Shown in pieces: positions 1 through 6,464 of a DNA stretch of 9,120 nucleotides; the first letter of the stretch is position 1, and every line of letters starts with the position of its first letter. The DNA comes from Dehalococcoidia bacterium. Lineage in GTDB: Bacteria > Chloroflexota > Dehalococcoidia > Dehalococcoidales > W693. Position numbers and translations under genes: made by a program. The stretch covers positions 1 through 9,120 of the forward strand of contig DUFE01000058.1 in NCBI GenBank assembly GCA_011170385.1, written 5' to 3'. The notes under the pieces are model-generated. The model was not told the DNA's origin. It was given only the letters and a program-made list of their open reading frames with translations, and did not search any database.

Positions 1-776
1 ATGCCGTGCTCCTTCGCCAGCACCGCCAGCGAATAGGTGCCGATCTTGTTGGCGGTATCGCCGTTTCTGGTGATCCTGTCCGCCCCGACGATAACGCAGC
101 CCACCTCCCCCCGCTGCATAACGCAGCCAGCCATGGAGTCGGTTATCAAAGTGAAGGGCACGCCCGCCTGCTGCAGCTCCCAGGCAGTCAGCCTTGCCCC
201 CTGGAGGCGGGGGCGGGTTTCGGTGGCAAAAACTTTTAACTTCTTACCCTGCCGGTGGGCGCAGATTATCACCCCCAGGGCGGTGCCGTAGCCGGCAGTG
301 GCTAAAGGGCCGGTATTGCAGTGGGTCATTACTCCGCTGCCGTCCTCTATAAGCTCGGCACCGAGGCGGCTGATGCTCTCGGTGGCTGCTTCTTCCTCGG
401 CATGTATTTTAACCGCCTCGTCCACCAGCGACTTTTTAATACCGGCGACATCGCCACCAGTTTCGGCGATACGCTTCATCCGTTCGGCGACGGCAAACAG
501 ATTGACAGCGGTGGGGCGGGTGACGCCGATGGTTTCGATAACAATAGAAAGCTCTTTTAAAAATCCCTCTCTATCGGCTACTTTTATCTCGTTAGCGCCC
601 AGGGCGATTCCATAGGCAGCGGTAACGCCGATAGCCGGCGCCCCCCTGACCATCATATCGCTTATCGCACCGGCGACAGCCTTATAGCTGCCAAGCTCTA
701 CGTAGGACTCTTCAGCAGGCAGTCTGTTCTGGTCGATTATCCTTACCCTGTCGCCGAGCCAATCTATTACTTTCAT
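1..776 (-). CDS. mtnA: S-methyl-5-thioribose-1-phosphate isomerase, 3' end cut by window edge
   Basis: Cytosolic enzyme of methionine salvage that converts 5-methylthioribose-1-phosphate to 5-methylthioribulose-1-phosphate; the family is homologous to eIF2B alpha. I translated 258 codons from the ATG at 776 with no stop. Family landmarks run in order: IDQNRLP near residues 14-20, RGAPAIGV 44-51, TRPTAVNL 86-93, THCNTG 151-156 with the catalytic Cys at 153, ETRPRLQGARLTAWEL 186-201, TDSMAG 212-217 and VGADRI 230-235 with the catalytic Asp at 233, then NGDTANKIGTY. The usual length is about 340-350 residues, so roughly 90 C-terminal residues lie beyond position 1. The start sits 4 bp after the permease stop and has only a weak AGG before it, so translation is probably coupled to the ABC genes upstream. 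MtnA is the best fit; related ribose-1,5-bisphosphate isomerases are less similar in these motifs. Confidence 0.95.
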   Translation of the reverse strand, partial: MKVIDWLGDRVRIIDQNRLPAEESYVELGSYKAVAGAISDMMVRGAPAIGVTAAYGIALGANEIKVADREGFLKELSIVIETIGVTRPTAVNLFAVAERMKRIAETGGDVAGIKKSLVDEAVKIHAEEEAATESISRLGAELIEDGSGVMTHCNTGPLATAGYGTALGVIICAHRQGKKLKVFATETRPRLQGARLTAWELQQAGVPFTLITDSMAGCVMQRGEVGCVIVGADRITRNGDTANKIGTYSLAVLAKEHG

Positions 777-780
777 AGGC

Positions 781-1875
781 CTAGCTGCGCATCGTCCTGG
801 CAAAAAGTAGTGTGCCGATTGTAAAAACGACTGCCGCCCAGCCGCACAGGAAGAAGAAGTCCCCGGTTACAGCTTCGAAACCGGCTCCGCGGGTGATGAT
901 TGTGCGCGCCGCATCGACGGCATGGGAGAAGGGGAAGATATCGGCAAAGGTTCGGATATAGGATGGCATAAATTCAGATGAGAACCAGACGCCGGAGAGG
1001 ATAGCCAGCGGCATCGAGAACAGCCAGCTCAAGGACTCGCCCTGATTTTCGCTTTTAGACAGCGACGCCACCACCATGCCAATGCCGATGCTGCAGATGG
1101 CGGTCAGCAGGAAAATGGCAAACGCCAGCCAGATGCTGCCGATTATATCCATGCCGAACAGCCAGCCCAGCAACATGAATATGACTATCTGGATGATGGC
1201 TATGAGCACCATGCTCAAAGAGTAGCCGGCGATAAACTCCCATGGTCTGGCAGGGGTGGTAAGCATGCGGTACAGAAAGCGGCTCTCCTTGTCCCGTAGC
1301 ATCAGTCGCCCGGAGGTAGGTATCATAATTAAAAGGCCAAAGATTATTATCCCCGGCCCGATAAAATCCACGCTGGTTACCTCGGTCTCTATATTGATTG
1401 GGTTGGCATTGATGGTTACCGGTATTTCAACGCCGGCAAAGGTGCGGGTAACGGTATCTATCGTCGATATAACCTGCCCCGATACCTGTAAATCGCTCTC
1501 GTCGTAGGTTATGTCTAATTCTATATTACCATCGGCGCCCTGTAATACATACGATACCTGCTGGCCGAAGCCTTCAGGCAAGACGATATAGACGCTCAAA
1601 TCGCCCTGCTTCAGCGCTTCCAATGCATCTTCGGCATCATCCAGCATCTCTACCTCAAAGGCAGGTACCATCGATATGGCTTCGTCGACGAAGCCCTGCG
1701 ATACCTGCGAGCCGTCATTATCGACGACACCGATTGTATAGCTGGGGCTGGAATCGCCAAATGAGATACCCAGAACCAGCATAAAAAGCAGCGGGAAAGC
1801 CAGTACGAAGCTCAGCGCCAGTACGTCGCGACAGGTCTCCTTCAGGCTGCGGATGAATAGTTGCCAGAACCTCAT
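781..1875 (-). CDS. ABC-2 type transporter permease
   Basis: Integral-membrane half of an ABC exporter of the ABC-2 (DrrB/NatB/YhhJ-like) family, 364 residues. One hydrophobic helix at about 19-39 is followed by a long soluble, probably extracytoplasmic region (about 41-168) and five further membrane segments near 172-188, 218-241, 247-271, 283-298 and 339-359. This one-plus-five arrangement is typical of the ABC2_membrane_3 type. The SGVWFSSEFMPSYIR stretch (294-308) before the last helix matches the conserved C-terminal part of ABC-2 permeases. Its ATG lies inside the last codons of the ATPase gene (ATGA, 4-bp overlap) and has AAGGAG 8 nt upstream, so the two are co-translated partners. The cargo cannot be told from sequence; drugs, lipids, peptides or ions are all known for the family. 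mtnA follows after 4 bp. Confidence 0.92.
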   Translation of the reverse strand: MRFWQLFIRSLKETCRDVLALSFVLAFPLLFMLVLGISFGDSSPSYTIGVVDNDGSQVSQGFVDEAISMVPAFEVEMLDDAEDALEALKQGDLSVYIVLPEGFGQQVSYVLQGADGNIELDITYDESDLQVSGQVISTIDTVTRTFAGVEIPVTINANPINIETEVTSVDFIGPGIIIFGLLIMIPTSGRLMLRDKESRFLYRMLTTPARPWEFIAGYSLSMVLIAIIQIVIFMLLGWLFGMDIIGSIWLAFAIFLLTAICSIGIGMVVASLSKSENQGESLSWLFSMPLAILSGVWFSSEFMPSYIRTFADIFPFSHAVDAARTIITRGAGFEAVTGDFFFLCGWAAVVFTIGTLLFARTMRS

Positions 1876-2834
1876 TCCCGCAGCTCCTTACCTGTTATAT
1901 TAATGAAAACATCCTCCAGCGTCGGCTCCTTGATGTATGCCGAGCGTATCGAGACATTGGCATCGTGCAGCCGGTCGACGATCTCCCGGAAATCGATCTT
2001 CTTATCGGTTATGGTCATAGTGCCGTTACTTATATCGATTTTGGCGTATCTTTCCCTCATTTCGATTATCAGTTTCTGTGTCAGGTTCCAGGCTTGAACG
2101 ACCATGGTATGGGTGTCTATCATACCCGTCTTCAGGTCGAGGGCGGTGCCCAGAGCAACAATCTTGCCCTCGTCTATTATACCGATGCGATCAGCGAGGA
2201 AATCCGCCTCTTCCATATAGTGGGTGGTCAACAGTATCGTCTTTTCGCCCTTGAGACGGGCGATGTAGCTCCAGACAGCGCGCCTCGCCTGCGGATCCAA
2301 TCCCAGTGTAGGCTCATCGAGGAAGATGATATCCGGGTTGTGAATCAACGCCATGGCAATGTTTAAACGCCGCTTCATACCGCCGGAGAACCTGCGCACC
2401 TGCTCTTTAGCCCGGTCGGCAAGCCCCATCGTCTGCAGCATTAGCTGCGACCAGGTCTTAAGCTTCTTCGGATCGATACCGTGCAATCGCCCGACCAGGT
2501 TCAGGTTCTCCCGCGAGCTTAAATGCTCGGAAAGGGTGGTATCCTGCGGGGAGACGCCGATGACCTCTTTAACCCTGTATGGCTCTCTGTTTATATCGTA
2601 GCCCATAATGCGTGCGGTGCCGCCGGTGGGTTTGAGCAAACAGCATAGCATACTGATAGTGGTCGTTTTGCCGGCGCCGTTGGGCCCCAGGAAGGCGAAC
2701 AGCTCGCCCTTCTTGATGTCCAGGTTGATGCTGTCCACAGCGACCAGCTCGCCGAATTGCTTACGCAGACCGAAGGTCTGGATGGCGAAGCTATCGTCCG
2801 GCTCTCTGTCAAGCCTCGGGTCTTCGGCGGTCAT
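1872..2834 (-). CDS. ABC transporter ATP-binding protein (DrrA/NatA-like)
   Basis: Cytoplasmic ATPase that powers the downstream permease, 320 residues. All nucleotide-binding motifs are intact: Walker A GPNGAGKT at 50-57, Q-loop Gln97 (SPQDT), signature FSGGM at 149-153, Walker B IIFLDEP at 169-175 and the H-loop His at 205 (LLTTHYMEEAD). The C-terminal extension ends in EPTLEDVFINITGKEL (303-318), the LEDVF signature of DrrA-type exporter ATPases, so this is an exporter rather than an importer component. The ATG at 2834 is supported by AAAGGGGTG directly upstream and by an extended -10 promoter about 30 bp away. First gene of a probable ATPase-permease-mtnA operon, transcribed away from the MaoC-type pair. 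Confidence 0.95.
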   Translation of the reverse strand: MTAEDPRLDREPDDSFAIQTFGLRKQFGELVAVDSINLDIKKGELFAFLGPNGAGKTTTISMLCCLLKPTGGTARIMGYDINREPYRVKEVIGVSPQDTTLSEHLSSRENLNLVGRLHGIDPKKLKTWSQLMLQTMGLADRAKEQVRRFSGGMKRRLNIAMALIHNPDIIFLDEPTLGLDPQARRAVWSYIARLKGEKTILLTTHYMEEADFLADRIGIIDEGKIVALGTALDLKTGMIDTHTMVVQAWNLTQKLIIEMRERYAKIDISNGTMTITDKKIDFREIVDRLHDANVSIRSAYIKEPTLEDVFINITGKELRE

Positions 2835-2862
2835 TTCACCCCTTTATGGCGGAGATAGGGGA

Positions 2863-2871
2863 ATTATAACA
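2863..2871 (-). promoter_or_regulatory. extended -10 promoter of the ABC/mtnA operon
   Basis: On the minus strand the sequence reads TGTTATAAT: a consensus TATAAT (2868 down to 2863) with the TGn extension (2871-2869). No good -35 is seen 16-18 bp upstream, as expected for extended -10 promoters. The predicted start of transcription near 2856 would leave a leader of about 20 nt carrying the AAAGGGGTG ribosome site of the ATPase gene. No operator palindrome is evident. Confidence 0.55.
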
Positions 2872-2932
2872 CAATTTTACACAGAGAAAAGTAGAATAAG
2901 GAACTCGAGGGGGAAGACTGCCTCCCATTGCC

Positions 2933-2960
2933 TTGACACAAACGGAGAAACTAATATAGA
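2933..2960 (+). promoter_or_regulatory. sigma-70-like promoter of the MaoC-type gene pair
   Basis: Perfect -35 TTGACA at 2933-2938, 16-bp spacer, then TATAGA at 2955-2960 (four of six matches to TATAAT). Transcription would start near 2967, about 27 nt before the ATG at 2994, which is preceded by AGAGG with 6-nt spacing. It is back-to-back with the ABC operon promoter in a 159-bp divergent intergenic region that holds no gene. Confidence 0.5.
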
Positions 2961-2993
2961 CTGCCTTACCCCCATAATACAAAGAGGAATTCT

Positions 2994-3449
2994 ATGGTTA
3001 TCAGCCCAGAGATGATAAGCGAGCTTGAGAGCCGGGTCGGCATCGAGGAAACCTCGCTGGTGTACGAAATCGAGAAGGGGATGATCCGGCGCTTCGCCCG
3101 TGCCGTTGGTGATACCAACCCCCTGTGGCAGGACGAAACCTACGCCAAAAAAAGCGGCTATGGCAACATCATCGCTCCGCCCAACTTTATTTTGACCCTG
3201 GGCTTTGACCGCGTGCTGGATGCCTTTATCTCCGATCCTTCCATTACCGTGCTTCACGGCAGCACAGAGGTAGAGTACTACCAGCCGGTTTGTGCCGGGG
3301 ATATAATCACGGCGACCCCTAAAATCGTAAACGTCCGCCAGCGGCAGGGGAAAGAGGGGGCAACGATATTCGTTACCTTCGAGATAGCATACGTAAATCA
3401 GCGGCAGGAAGCTGTCTCCAATTGCCGCCAGATGGCTATAATTTACTAG
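2994..3449 (+). CDS. MaoC N-terminal / FAS1-like dehydratase-domain protein (HadA-like half)
   Basis: A 151-residue single hotdog-fold protein. The segment FARAVGDTNPLWQDETYAKK (34-53) followed by the NIIAPPNF stretch (58-65) is the pattern of the MaoC N-terminal (FAS1-like dehydratase) family, to which mycobacterial HadA/HadC belong. The catalytic His of the hydratase motif is replaced: GDTNPLW has Trp where active MaoC subunits have His. By analogy with HadAB this subunit would bind the acyl chain while the next gene supplies catalysis, which is inference. The start at 2994 has a good ribosome site (AGAGG, 6-nt spacing). The next gene begins 13 bp after the stop, so the two form one transcription unit. 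The substrate, probably a 3-hydroxyacyl-CoA or -ACP, is not determined by sequence. Confidence 0.82.
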   Translation: MVISPEMISELESRVGIEETSLVYEIEKGMIRRFARAVGDTNPLWQDETYAKKSGYGNIIAPPNFILTLGFDRVLDAFISDPSITVLHGSTEVEYYQPVCAGDIITATPKIVNVRQRQGKEGATIFVTFEIAYVNQRQEAVSNCRQMAIIY

Positions 3450-3462
3450 GTTTGGAATAGAT

Positions 3463-3894
3463 ATGAGCAGCCAGCTATTCTACGAAGATATCACCGAAGG
3501 GGAAGACATCACACCGTTGGTAAAGCAACCGACCACAACTCAGCTGGTGATGTGGGCTGGCGCCTCCGGTGACCATAACCCCATCCACTACGATAAAGAC
3601 TTCGCATTAAAACAGGGGTTGCCCGGGGTTATCGTTCACGGGCAGCTATCAGGCGCCTTTCTGGGGCAGATGCTGACCGACTGGATAGGTGAACGGGGTT
3701 ACCTTAAGAAGCTATCCATTTCCTACAAGGGCATGAACCTGCCAGGCGAAACCATTACATGCAGGGGAACGGTTACCAAAAAATGTATCGAAGACGATAA
3801 TCACCTGGTAGCCCTTAAGATATGGGCGGAGAAACCATTTGGGGAAAAGACGCTTACAGGCACCGCCGTCGTCAACCTGCCGTCTAAGGGCTAG
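3463..3894 (+). CDS. MaoC-like (R)-specific enoyl hydratase / 3-hydroxyacyl dehydratase subunit
   Basis: A 143-residue single hotdog-fold protein. It carries the complete hydratase-2 signature ASGDHNPIHYDKDFA (34-48), with the expected catalytic Asp37 and His42, followed by VIVHGQL (56-62), the conserved HG of the fold. Known family members reversibly hydrate trans-2-enoyl-CoA/ACP to the (R)-3-hydroxy form. The preceding gene encodes a matching hotdog half lacking the catalytic His, so a HadA/HadB-like heteromer is likely. The ribosome site is poor (GGA within TTTGGAATAGAT), suggesting translation coupled to the gene before it. The stop is 8 bp from the stop of the convergent Fe-S gene. It could act in fatty-acid synthesis, in beta-oxidation or in a CoA-ester carbon pathway; no neighbour decides this. 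Confidence 0.88.
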   Translation: MSSQLFYEDITEGEDITPLVKQPTTTQLVMWAGASGDHNPIHYDKDFALKQGLPGVIVHGQLSGAFLGQMLTDWIGERGYLKKLSISYKGMNLPGETITCRGTVTKKCIEDDNHLVALKIWAEKPFGEKTLTGTAVVNLPSKG

Positions 3895-3918
3895 GGTTGC
3901 GTTTAACCTGAAACCCTA
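3892..3918. terminator. weak stem between two convergent stop codons
   Basis: TAGGGTT at 3892-3898 can pair with AACCCTA at 3912-3918 around a 13-nt loop. It includes the TAG of the hydratase gene and spans the TAA of the convergent Fe-S gene. There is no clear U-tract on either strand, so a role as bidirectional terminator is only suggested by position. Confidence 0.25.
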
Positions 3919-4607
3919 CCCGCCGGGCATACCTTTAGGCACTCGGCGCATCCTCCGGAGGCAGTATAGTAGCTGGAGCAGGCATACTTGTCTATCCGAT
4001 AGTCATCCCCGTCTTCGGGCTTAGAGATTGCTTTCGCCGGGCATATCCTGATACATGCGCCGCCGCACTCTATACACGGATTTTCCATATAAAGTGGGGG
4101 TGATGCATTAAATGCTGCATCGGTAATGACGGCGGCAAGCCTCACCCGTCCGCCGTACTCCGGGGTAAGCAAAAGGCTGCTCCAGCCCAGAATACCCATA
4201 CCCGCCGCTTTGGCTAGGTGCTTGTAGGATAGGGGTCCTTCCAGAAACCTGGCATCGTAGGGAGCGCCGCCGGCAGACAGCAGCAGACCTTTATAGCCTT
4301 TAGCATGTAATCCCTTGACCAGCTTAAAGCCCTCCCAATCCAGAAGGCCATCTATAACATCGGTGTTTGCTTTATACAGGTCACGCAGAGCCATATCCCC
4401 GATGAGGGCTCTGGAAGTTACCCGGCTGACAGTTTCCCTAAACACCTCCATCGCCATCACTACTATCGACTTTGCTCCCGGCAGTAGCTTCTGGGCTTCG
4501 TCCCACAGCCTGTCATCCTTATACTCGCCGAGGTCAGCCACCCCAACCACATCCACCCCCATGCCCTTCAGAAAATCATCCAGACCCCCGGTATCCTTTC
4601 TTGCCAT
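3903..4607 (-). CDS. QueG-like double [4Fe-4S] protein (epoxyqueuosine reductase / reductive dehalogenase superfamily)
   Basis: A 234-residue protein. The N-terminal part (about 10-165) matches the cobalamin-binding fold of QueG and reductive dehalogenases in pattern: GVDVVGVADL (17-26), LPGAKSIVVMAM (42-53) and HLAKAAGMGILGWSSLLLTPEYG (130-152), the last resembling the QueG AGLGWIGKNTLL region. Two ferredoxin-type clusters follow: Cys178, 181, 185, 189-Pro and Cys210, 220, 223, 227-Pro. The first has an extra residue (Cx2Cx3Cx3CP rather than Cx2Cx2Cx3CP). Where QueG has its catalytic Asp (DxGP), this protein reads FLEGP, so queuosine reductase activity is doubtful. The protein stops right after the second cluster, with no HEAT-like tail. 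I chose the ATG at 4607 because AAGGAGGA lies 7 nt upstream; an in-frame ATG at 4748 would run through the neighbouring gene. Likely a cytosolic redox protein; exact reaction unknown. Confidence 0.85.
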   Translation of the reverse strand: MARKDTGGLDDFLKGMGVDVVGVADLGEYKDDRLWDEAQKLLPGAKSIVVMAMEVFRETVSRVTSRALIGDMALRDLYKANTDVIDGLLDWEGFKLVKGLHAKGYKGLLLSAGGAPYDARFLEGPLSYKHLAKAAGMGILGWSSLLLTPEYGGRVRLAAVITDAAFNASPPLYMENPCIECGGACIRICPAKAISKPEDGDDYRIDKYACSSYYTASGGCAECLKVCPAGRVSG

Positions 4608-4614
4608 GGCTCGT

Positions 4615-4622
4615 TCCTCCTT
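4615..4622 (-). promoter_or_regulatory. near-perfect Shine-Dalgarno fixing the Fe-S protein start
   Basis: On the minus strand AAGGAGGA (4622 to 4615) sits 7 nt before the ATG at 4607, in the 23-bp gap after the HEAT gene stop. It is among the strongest ribosome sites in the window and rules out the longer in-frame reading that starts at 4748. Confidence 0.85.
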
Positions 4623-4630
4623 GCCTGTAC

Positions 4631-5617
4631 TTATCCCCGACCCCGATAACCAATCCACGGAGCAGACGCTGGCTCTGTCATCGTCTCCAGTTCGTAGAGC
4701 GCCTGCTCGGCAATCTGGCGTACCGCCCCACTGCTGTGGCTCAAGCATAGCTCCACGTGCTCTCTGGCTTCACTGCCACCTATCCTGCCCAGTGCCTGAA
4801 CAGCCACCAGCTGCACCTCTTTATCGTAATCCTCTGTAAGCCCGATGAGACGAGGCACGGCTTCTTCCTCGCCCAGCTCGCCGCAGGCTATCGCCGCTTC
4901 GTAACGAAGCTCGGCGCTATCGCTGGCAAGCTCCTCCAGCAGTATCCGCAACCAGGCGATGTCGCAGTTTTTACCCATAGCGTAAACAGCACTGGTCTTT
5001 TGCCTAGTATCACCGCTCCGGTAAGCTTCCATAATAGCCTGCCTTACCCGCTGCAAGCTCAAGGGGGCAACCGCCTCCAGCGCTCGACGCCTGACTTCTG
5101 CAGGGTTGCTTTTATCGTCCACGGCAGCCAGTAGCGCCCAGCTAAGCCTGTCTTTATACTCCGCCGATAACCTGCCATGCTCAGCTAGTTCGGCAAACCT
5201 GCCCAGGGCAATTGCCGCTTCCTTTCTGACACCGACCGAGCTATCCTGCTCCATCATATCGATTAAAGGCTGGATGAAGGACGCCTCCTCATTCTCCCAG
5301 AGACCCTCGATAGCACCGCGGCGTACCACTTCGTCGGTATCTTTCAGGCAGTGCTTGAATATGGCATCGAAGTTGAGTTCGACTCTGTCTTCCATCAGCT
5401 CGATCAGCCGATTGACAATCATCCGCCGCCGTTTTGTTTCTATCCTATCCCAGGTTCGAAAAAAAAGCTTCGCCTCTTCCGCATTCAGGTCGGTAAGCTC
5501 CGCCAGACCAGAGCTGGTAACAGGTTCATTATTGTCAACCAGTTCGGCGATGATATCTTCGACGGAATCCGGCTCGTCGGCTATCGAGCGGTCATTCTGT
5601 TTCCTCATCCTCGCCAT
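4631..5617 (-). CDS. HEAT-repeat protein
   Basis: A 328-residue protein, acidic near its N-terminus, with no signal peptide or membrane segment. Residues 18-82 form a helical N-terminal module (LAELTDLNAEEAKLFFRTWD, then ERR-like basic residues and LIELMEDRVELNFDAIFKHC). From about 85 to 315 it is built of roughly seven HEAT/PBS-lyase-like helical repeats with the recurring pattern D-x-x-V-R-x-x-A-x-x-A-L-G, for example at 95-106, 127-141, 173-185, 235-248 and 266-280. Such repeats are protein- or nucleic-acid-binding scaffolds. The N-terminal module followed by AIEGLWENE is a pattern I associate with Chloroflexota HEAT proteins. It overlaps the PAC2 gene by 26 bp and precedes the Fe-S gene by 23 bp. 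The start is uncertain: ATG 5617 has GGGAG almost adjacent, while ATG 5608 has it 10 nt away. The partner is not known; the Fe-S protein next door is a candidate. Confidence 0.88.
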   Translation of the reverse strand: MARMRKQNDRSIADEPDSVEDIIAELVDNNEPVTSSGLAELTDLNAEEAKLFFRTWDRIETKRRRMIVNRLIELMEDRVELNFDAIFKHCLKDTDEVVRRGAIEGLWENEEASFIQPLIDMMEQDSSVGVRKEAAIALGRFAELAEHGRLSAEYKDRLSWALLAAVDDKSNPAEVRRRALEAVAPLSLQRVRQAIMEAYRSGDTRQKTSAVYAMGKNCDIAWLRILLEELASDSAELRYEAAIACGELGEEEAVPRLIGLTEDYDKEVQLVAVQALGRIGGSEAREHVELCLSHSSGAVRQIAEQALYELETMTEPASAPWIGYRGRG

Positions 5618-6380
5618 ACTCCCAGACAGGCTCGGTAAAATAGTCTATATACTCTTCCATAGCCTCAGCGGCTATCTGCTTCATCTGCCTTTTAGTCTCG
5701 TCTGCATACTGCGCCAATTCATCGGTATTTATATCGATATCTAGTAGCTCCTTCAGGACGTTGATTATAGCCAGCGCCGCCACCGGGTTATGCACCCGCG
5801 AAGTGTACGCCGGTACTTCGCCCAGCAGGCAGATACCGTCTATATCTCTCTCCTTGGCTACCCCCAGCAGCAAACCGTTGAGCCCGGAAATCTGCAGGTT
5901 GCCCGCCTGCACCAATCCTCGTTTTGCCAGCTCCTGCGTCATAGTCGCATTGGTGCCTACTCCCCATACCCTGGGCTGCTCGGTGTGATGGATACGGGTC
6001 AGGGCGGCGGCACAGGTTAATACCCGCTTTGCGTGAAACCTCAACCCGATATCCAAGACGCAGTTAGCCAGCTCATAGCTTTTATCTGCCGGCTGAGCTT
6101 CGCTTAAAAAGAGTATTATATCGCTCTTGCCGGCTTCATTCTTCCAGTAGTAGAAATTATTTCTTGGGAACTGCGGCGCCTCTATCGTGCTATCCTTTAC
6201 CAACACACCAATAGGATTGAAGAAGTGAGGCGACCTGACCTCGGCAAGGTCCTTGAAGCCCAGCTTTCTATACAGATAAGTGGCGGCTATCATCGCCACG
6301 TTGCTTATGCCGGGCCAGGCTGCCAGCATATTGGGTGCTTTTAGCTTCGGGCTGGCGTTTATCTTAACCAGGTCTTTCAT
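5592..6380 (-). CDS. PAC2-family (proteasome assembly chaperone-like) protein
   Basis: A 262-residue soluble protein resembling the PAC2 family: an N-terminal stretch MLAAWPGISNVAMIAATYL (18-36) with the conserved W-P-G-x-x-N/V-A pattern, the family-like segments ILFLSEAQP (about 89-97) and RVWGVGTNATMTQEL (136-150), then the G-L-N-G-L-L-L-G and E-V-P-A-Y stretches near 166-190. Eukaryotic PAC2 helps assemble 20S proteasome alpha rings; bacterial and archaeal relatives are widespread but mostly uncharacterised, and no proteasome gene is in this window, so the name reflects homology only. The C-terminus is very acidic (EYGEDEETE). The ATG at 6380 has AAGAGG 7 nt upstream. It is the first gene of the PAC2-HEAT-Fe-S cluster, downstream of a 240-bp non-coding gap. 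Confidence 0.82.
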   Translation of the reverse strand: MKDLVKINASPKLKAPNMLAAWPGISNVAMIAATYLYRKLGFKDLAEVRSPHFFNPIGVLVKDSTIEAPQFPRNNFYYWKNEAGKSDIILFLSEAQPADKSYELANCVLDIGLRFHAKRVLTCAAALTRIHHTEQPRVWGVGTNATMTQELAKRGLVQAGNLQISGLNGLLLGVAKERDIDGICLLGEVPAYTSRVHNPVAALAIINVLKELLDIDINTDELAQYADETKRQMKQIAAEAMEEYIDYFTEPVWEYGEDEETE

Positions 6381-6422
6381 AATGCAACCTCTTACCTTAA
6401 GGGGTGGCGGGCGGGTATAGAT

Positions 6423-6450
6423 AATATAATTTAGTAGTATTCCTCGCTAA
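6423..6450 (-). promoter_or_regulatory. possible promoter of the PAC2-HEAT-Fe-S operon
   Basis: On the minus strand TTAGCG (6450-6445, three of six matches to the -35 consensus), 16 bp, then TATATT (6428-6423, five of six). An overlapping TATTAT at 6426-6421 is an alternative -10. The A+T-rich tract stands out from the surrounding G/C-rich repeats and lies 40-70 bp before the start at 6380. The -35 is weak. Confidence 0.35.
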
Positions 6451-6464
6451 CCCTATCCCCTTTA

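Noticed and set aside
2877..3257. 126-codon minus-strand frame covering the divergent promoters and the first MaoC-type gene
   Set aside because: It overlaps a clear plus-strand gene and its promoter, and has no family resemblance.
4085..4120. Palindromic-looking ATGCATTAAATGCTGCAT run as an operator site
   Set aside because: It lies inside the coding sequence of the Fe-S protein and is explained by its codons.
4608..4748. 47-codon N-terminal extension of the Fe-S protein to an ATG at 4748
   Set aside because: It would overlap the HEAT gene by more than 100 bp, its residues are the antisense-like, low-quality frame of that gene, and a near-perfect Shine-Dalgarno marks the ATG at 4607.
4315..4839. 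174-codon plus-strand frame opposite the Fe-S and HEAT genes
   Set aside because: Ser/Pro/Arg-rich composition and no recognisable motif; antisense shadow of two real genes.
5106..5744. 212-codon open frame on the plus strand across the HEAT and PAC2 genes
   Set aside because: Very Ser/Leu/Ile-rich product with no family pattern, fully antisense to two well-supported genes and without a good ribosome site: a shadow frame.
5592..6380. Archaeal origin suggested by a PAC2-family gene
   Set aside because: Bacterial -35/-10 promoters, strong Shine-Dalgarno sites inside operons, TldD/E and a DrrA-type exporter all fit a bacterium, and PAC2 relatives are common in several bacterial phyla.
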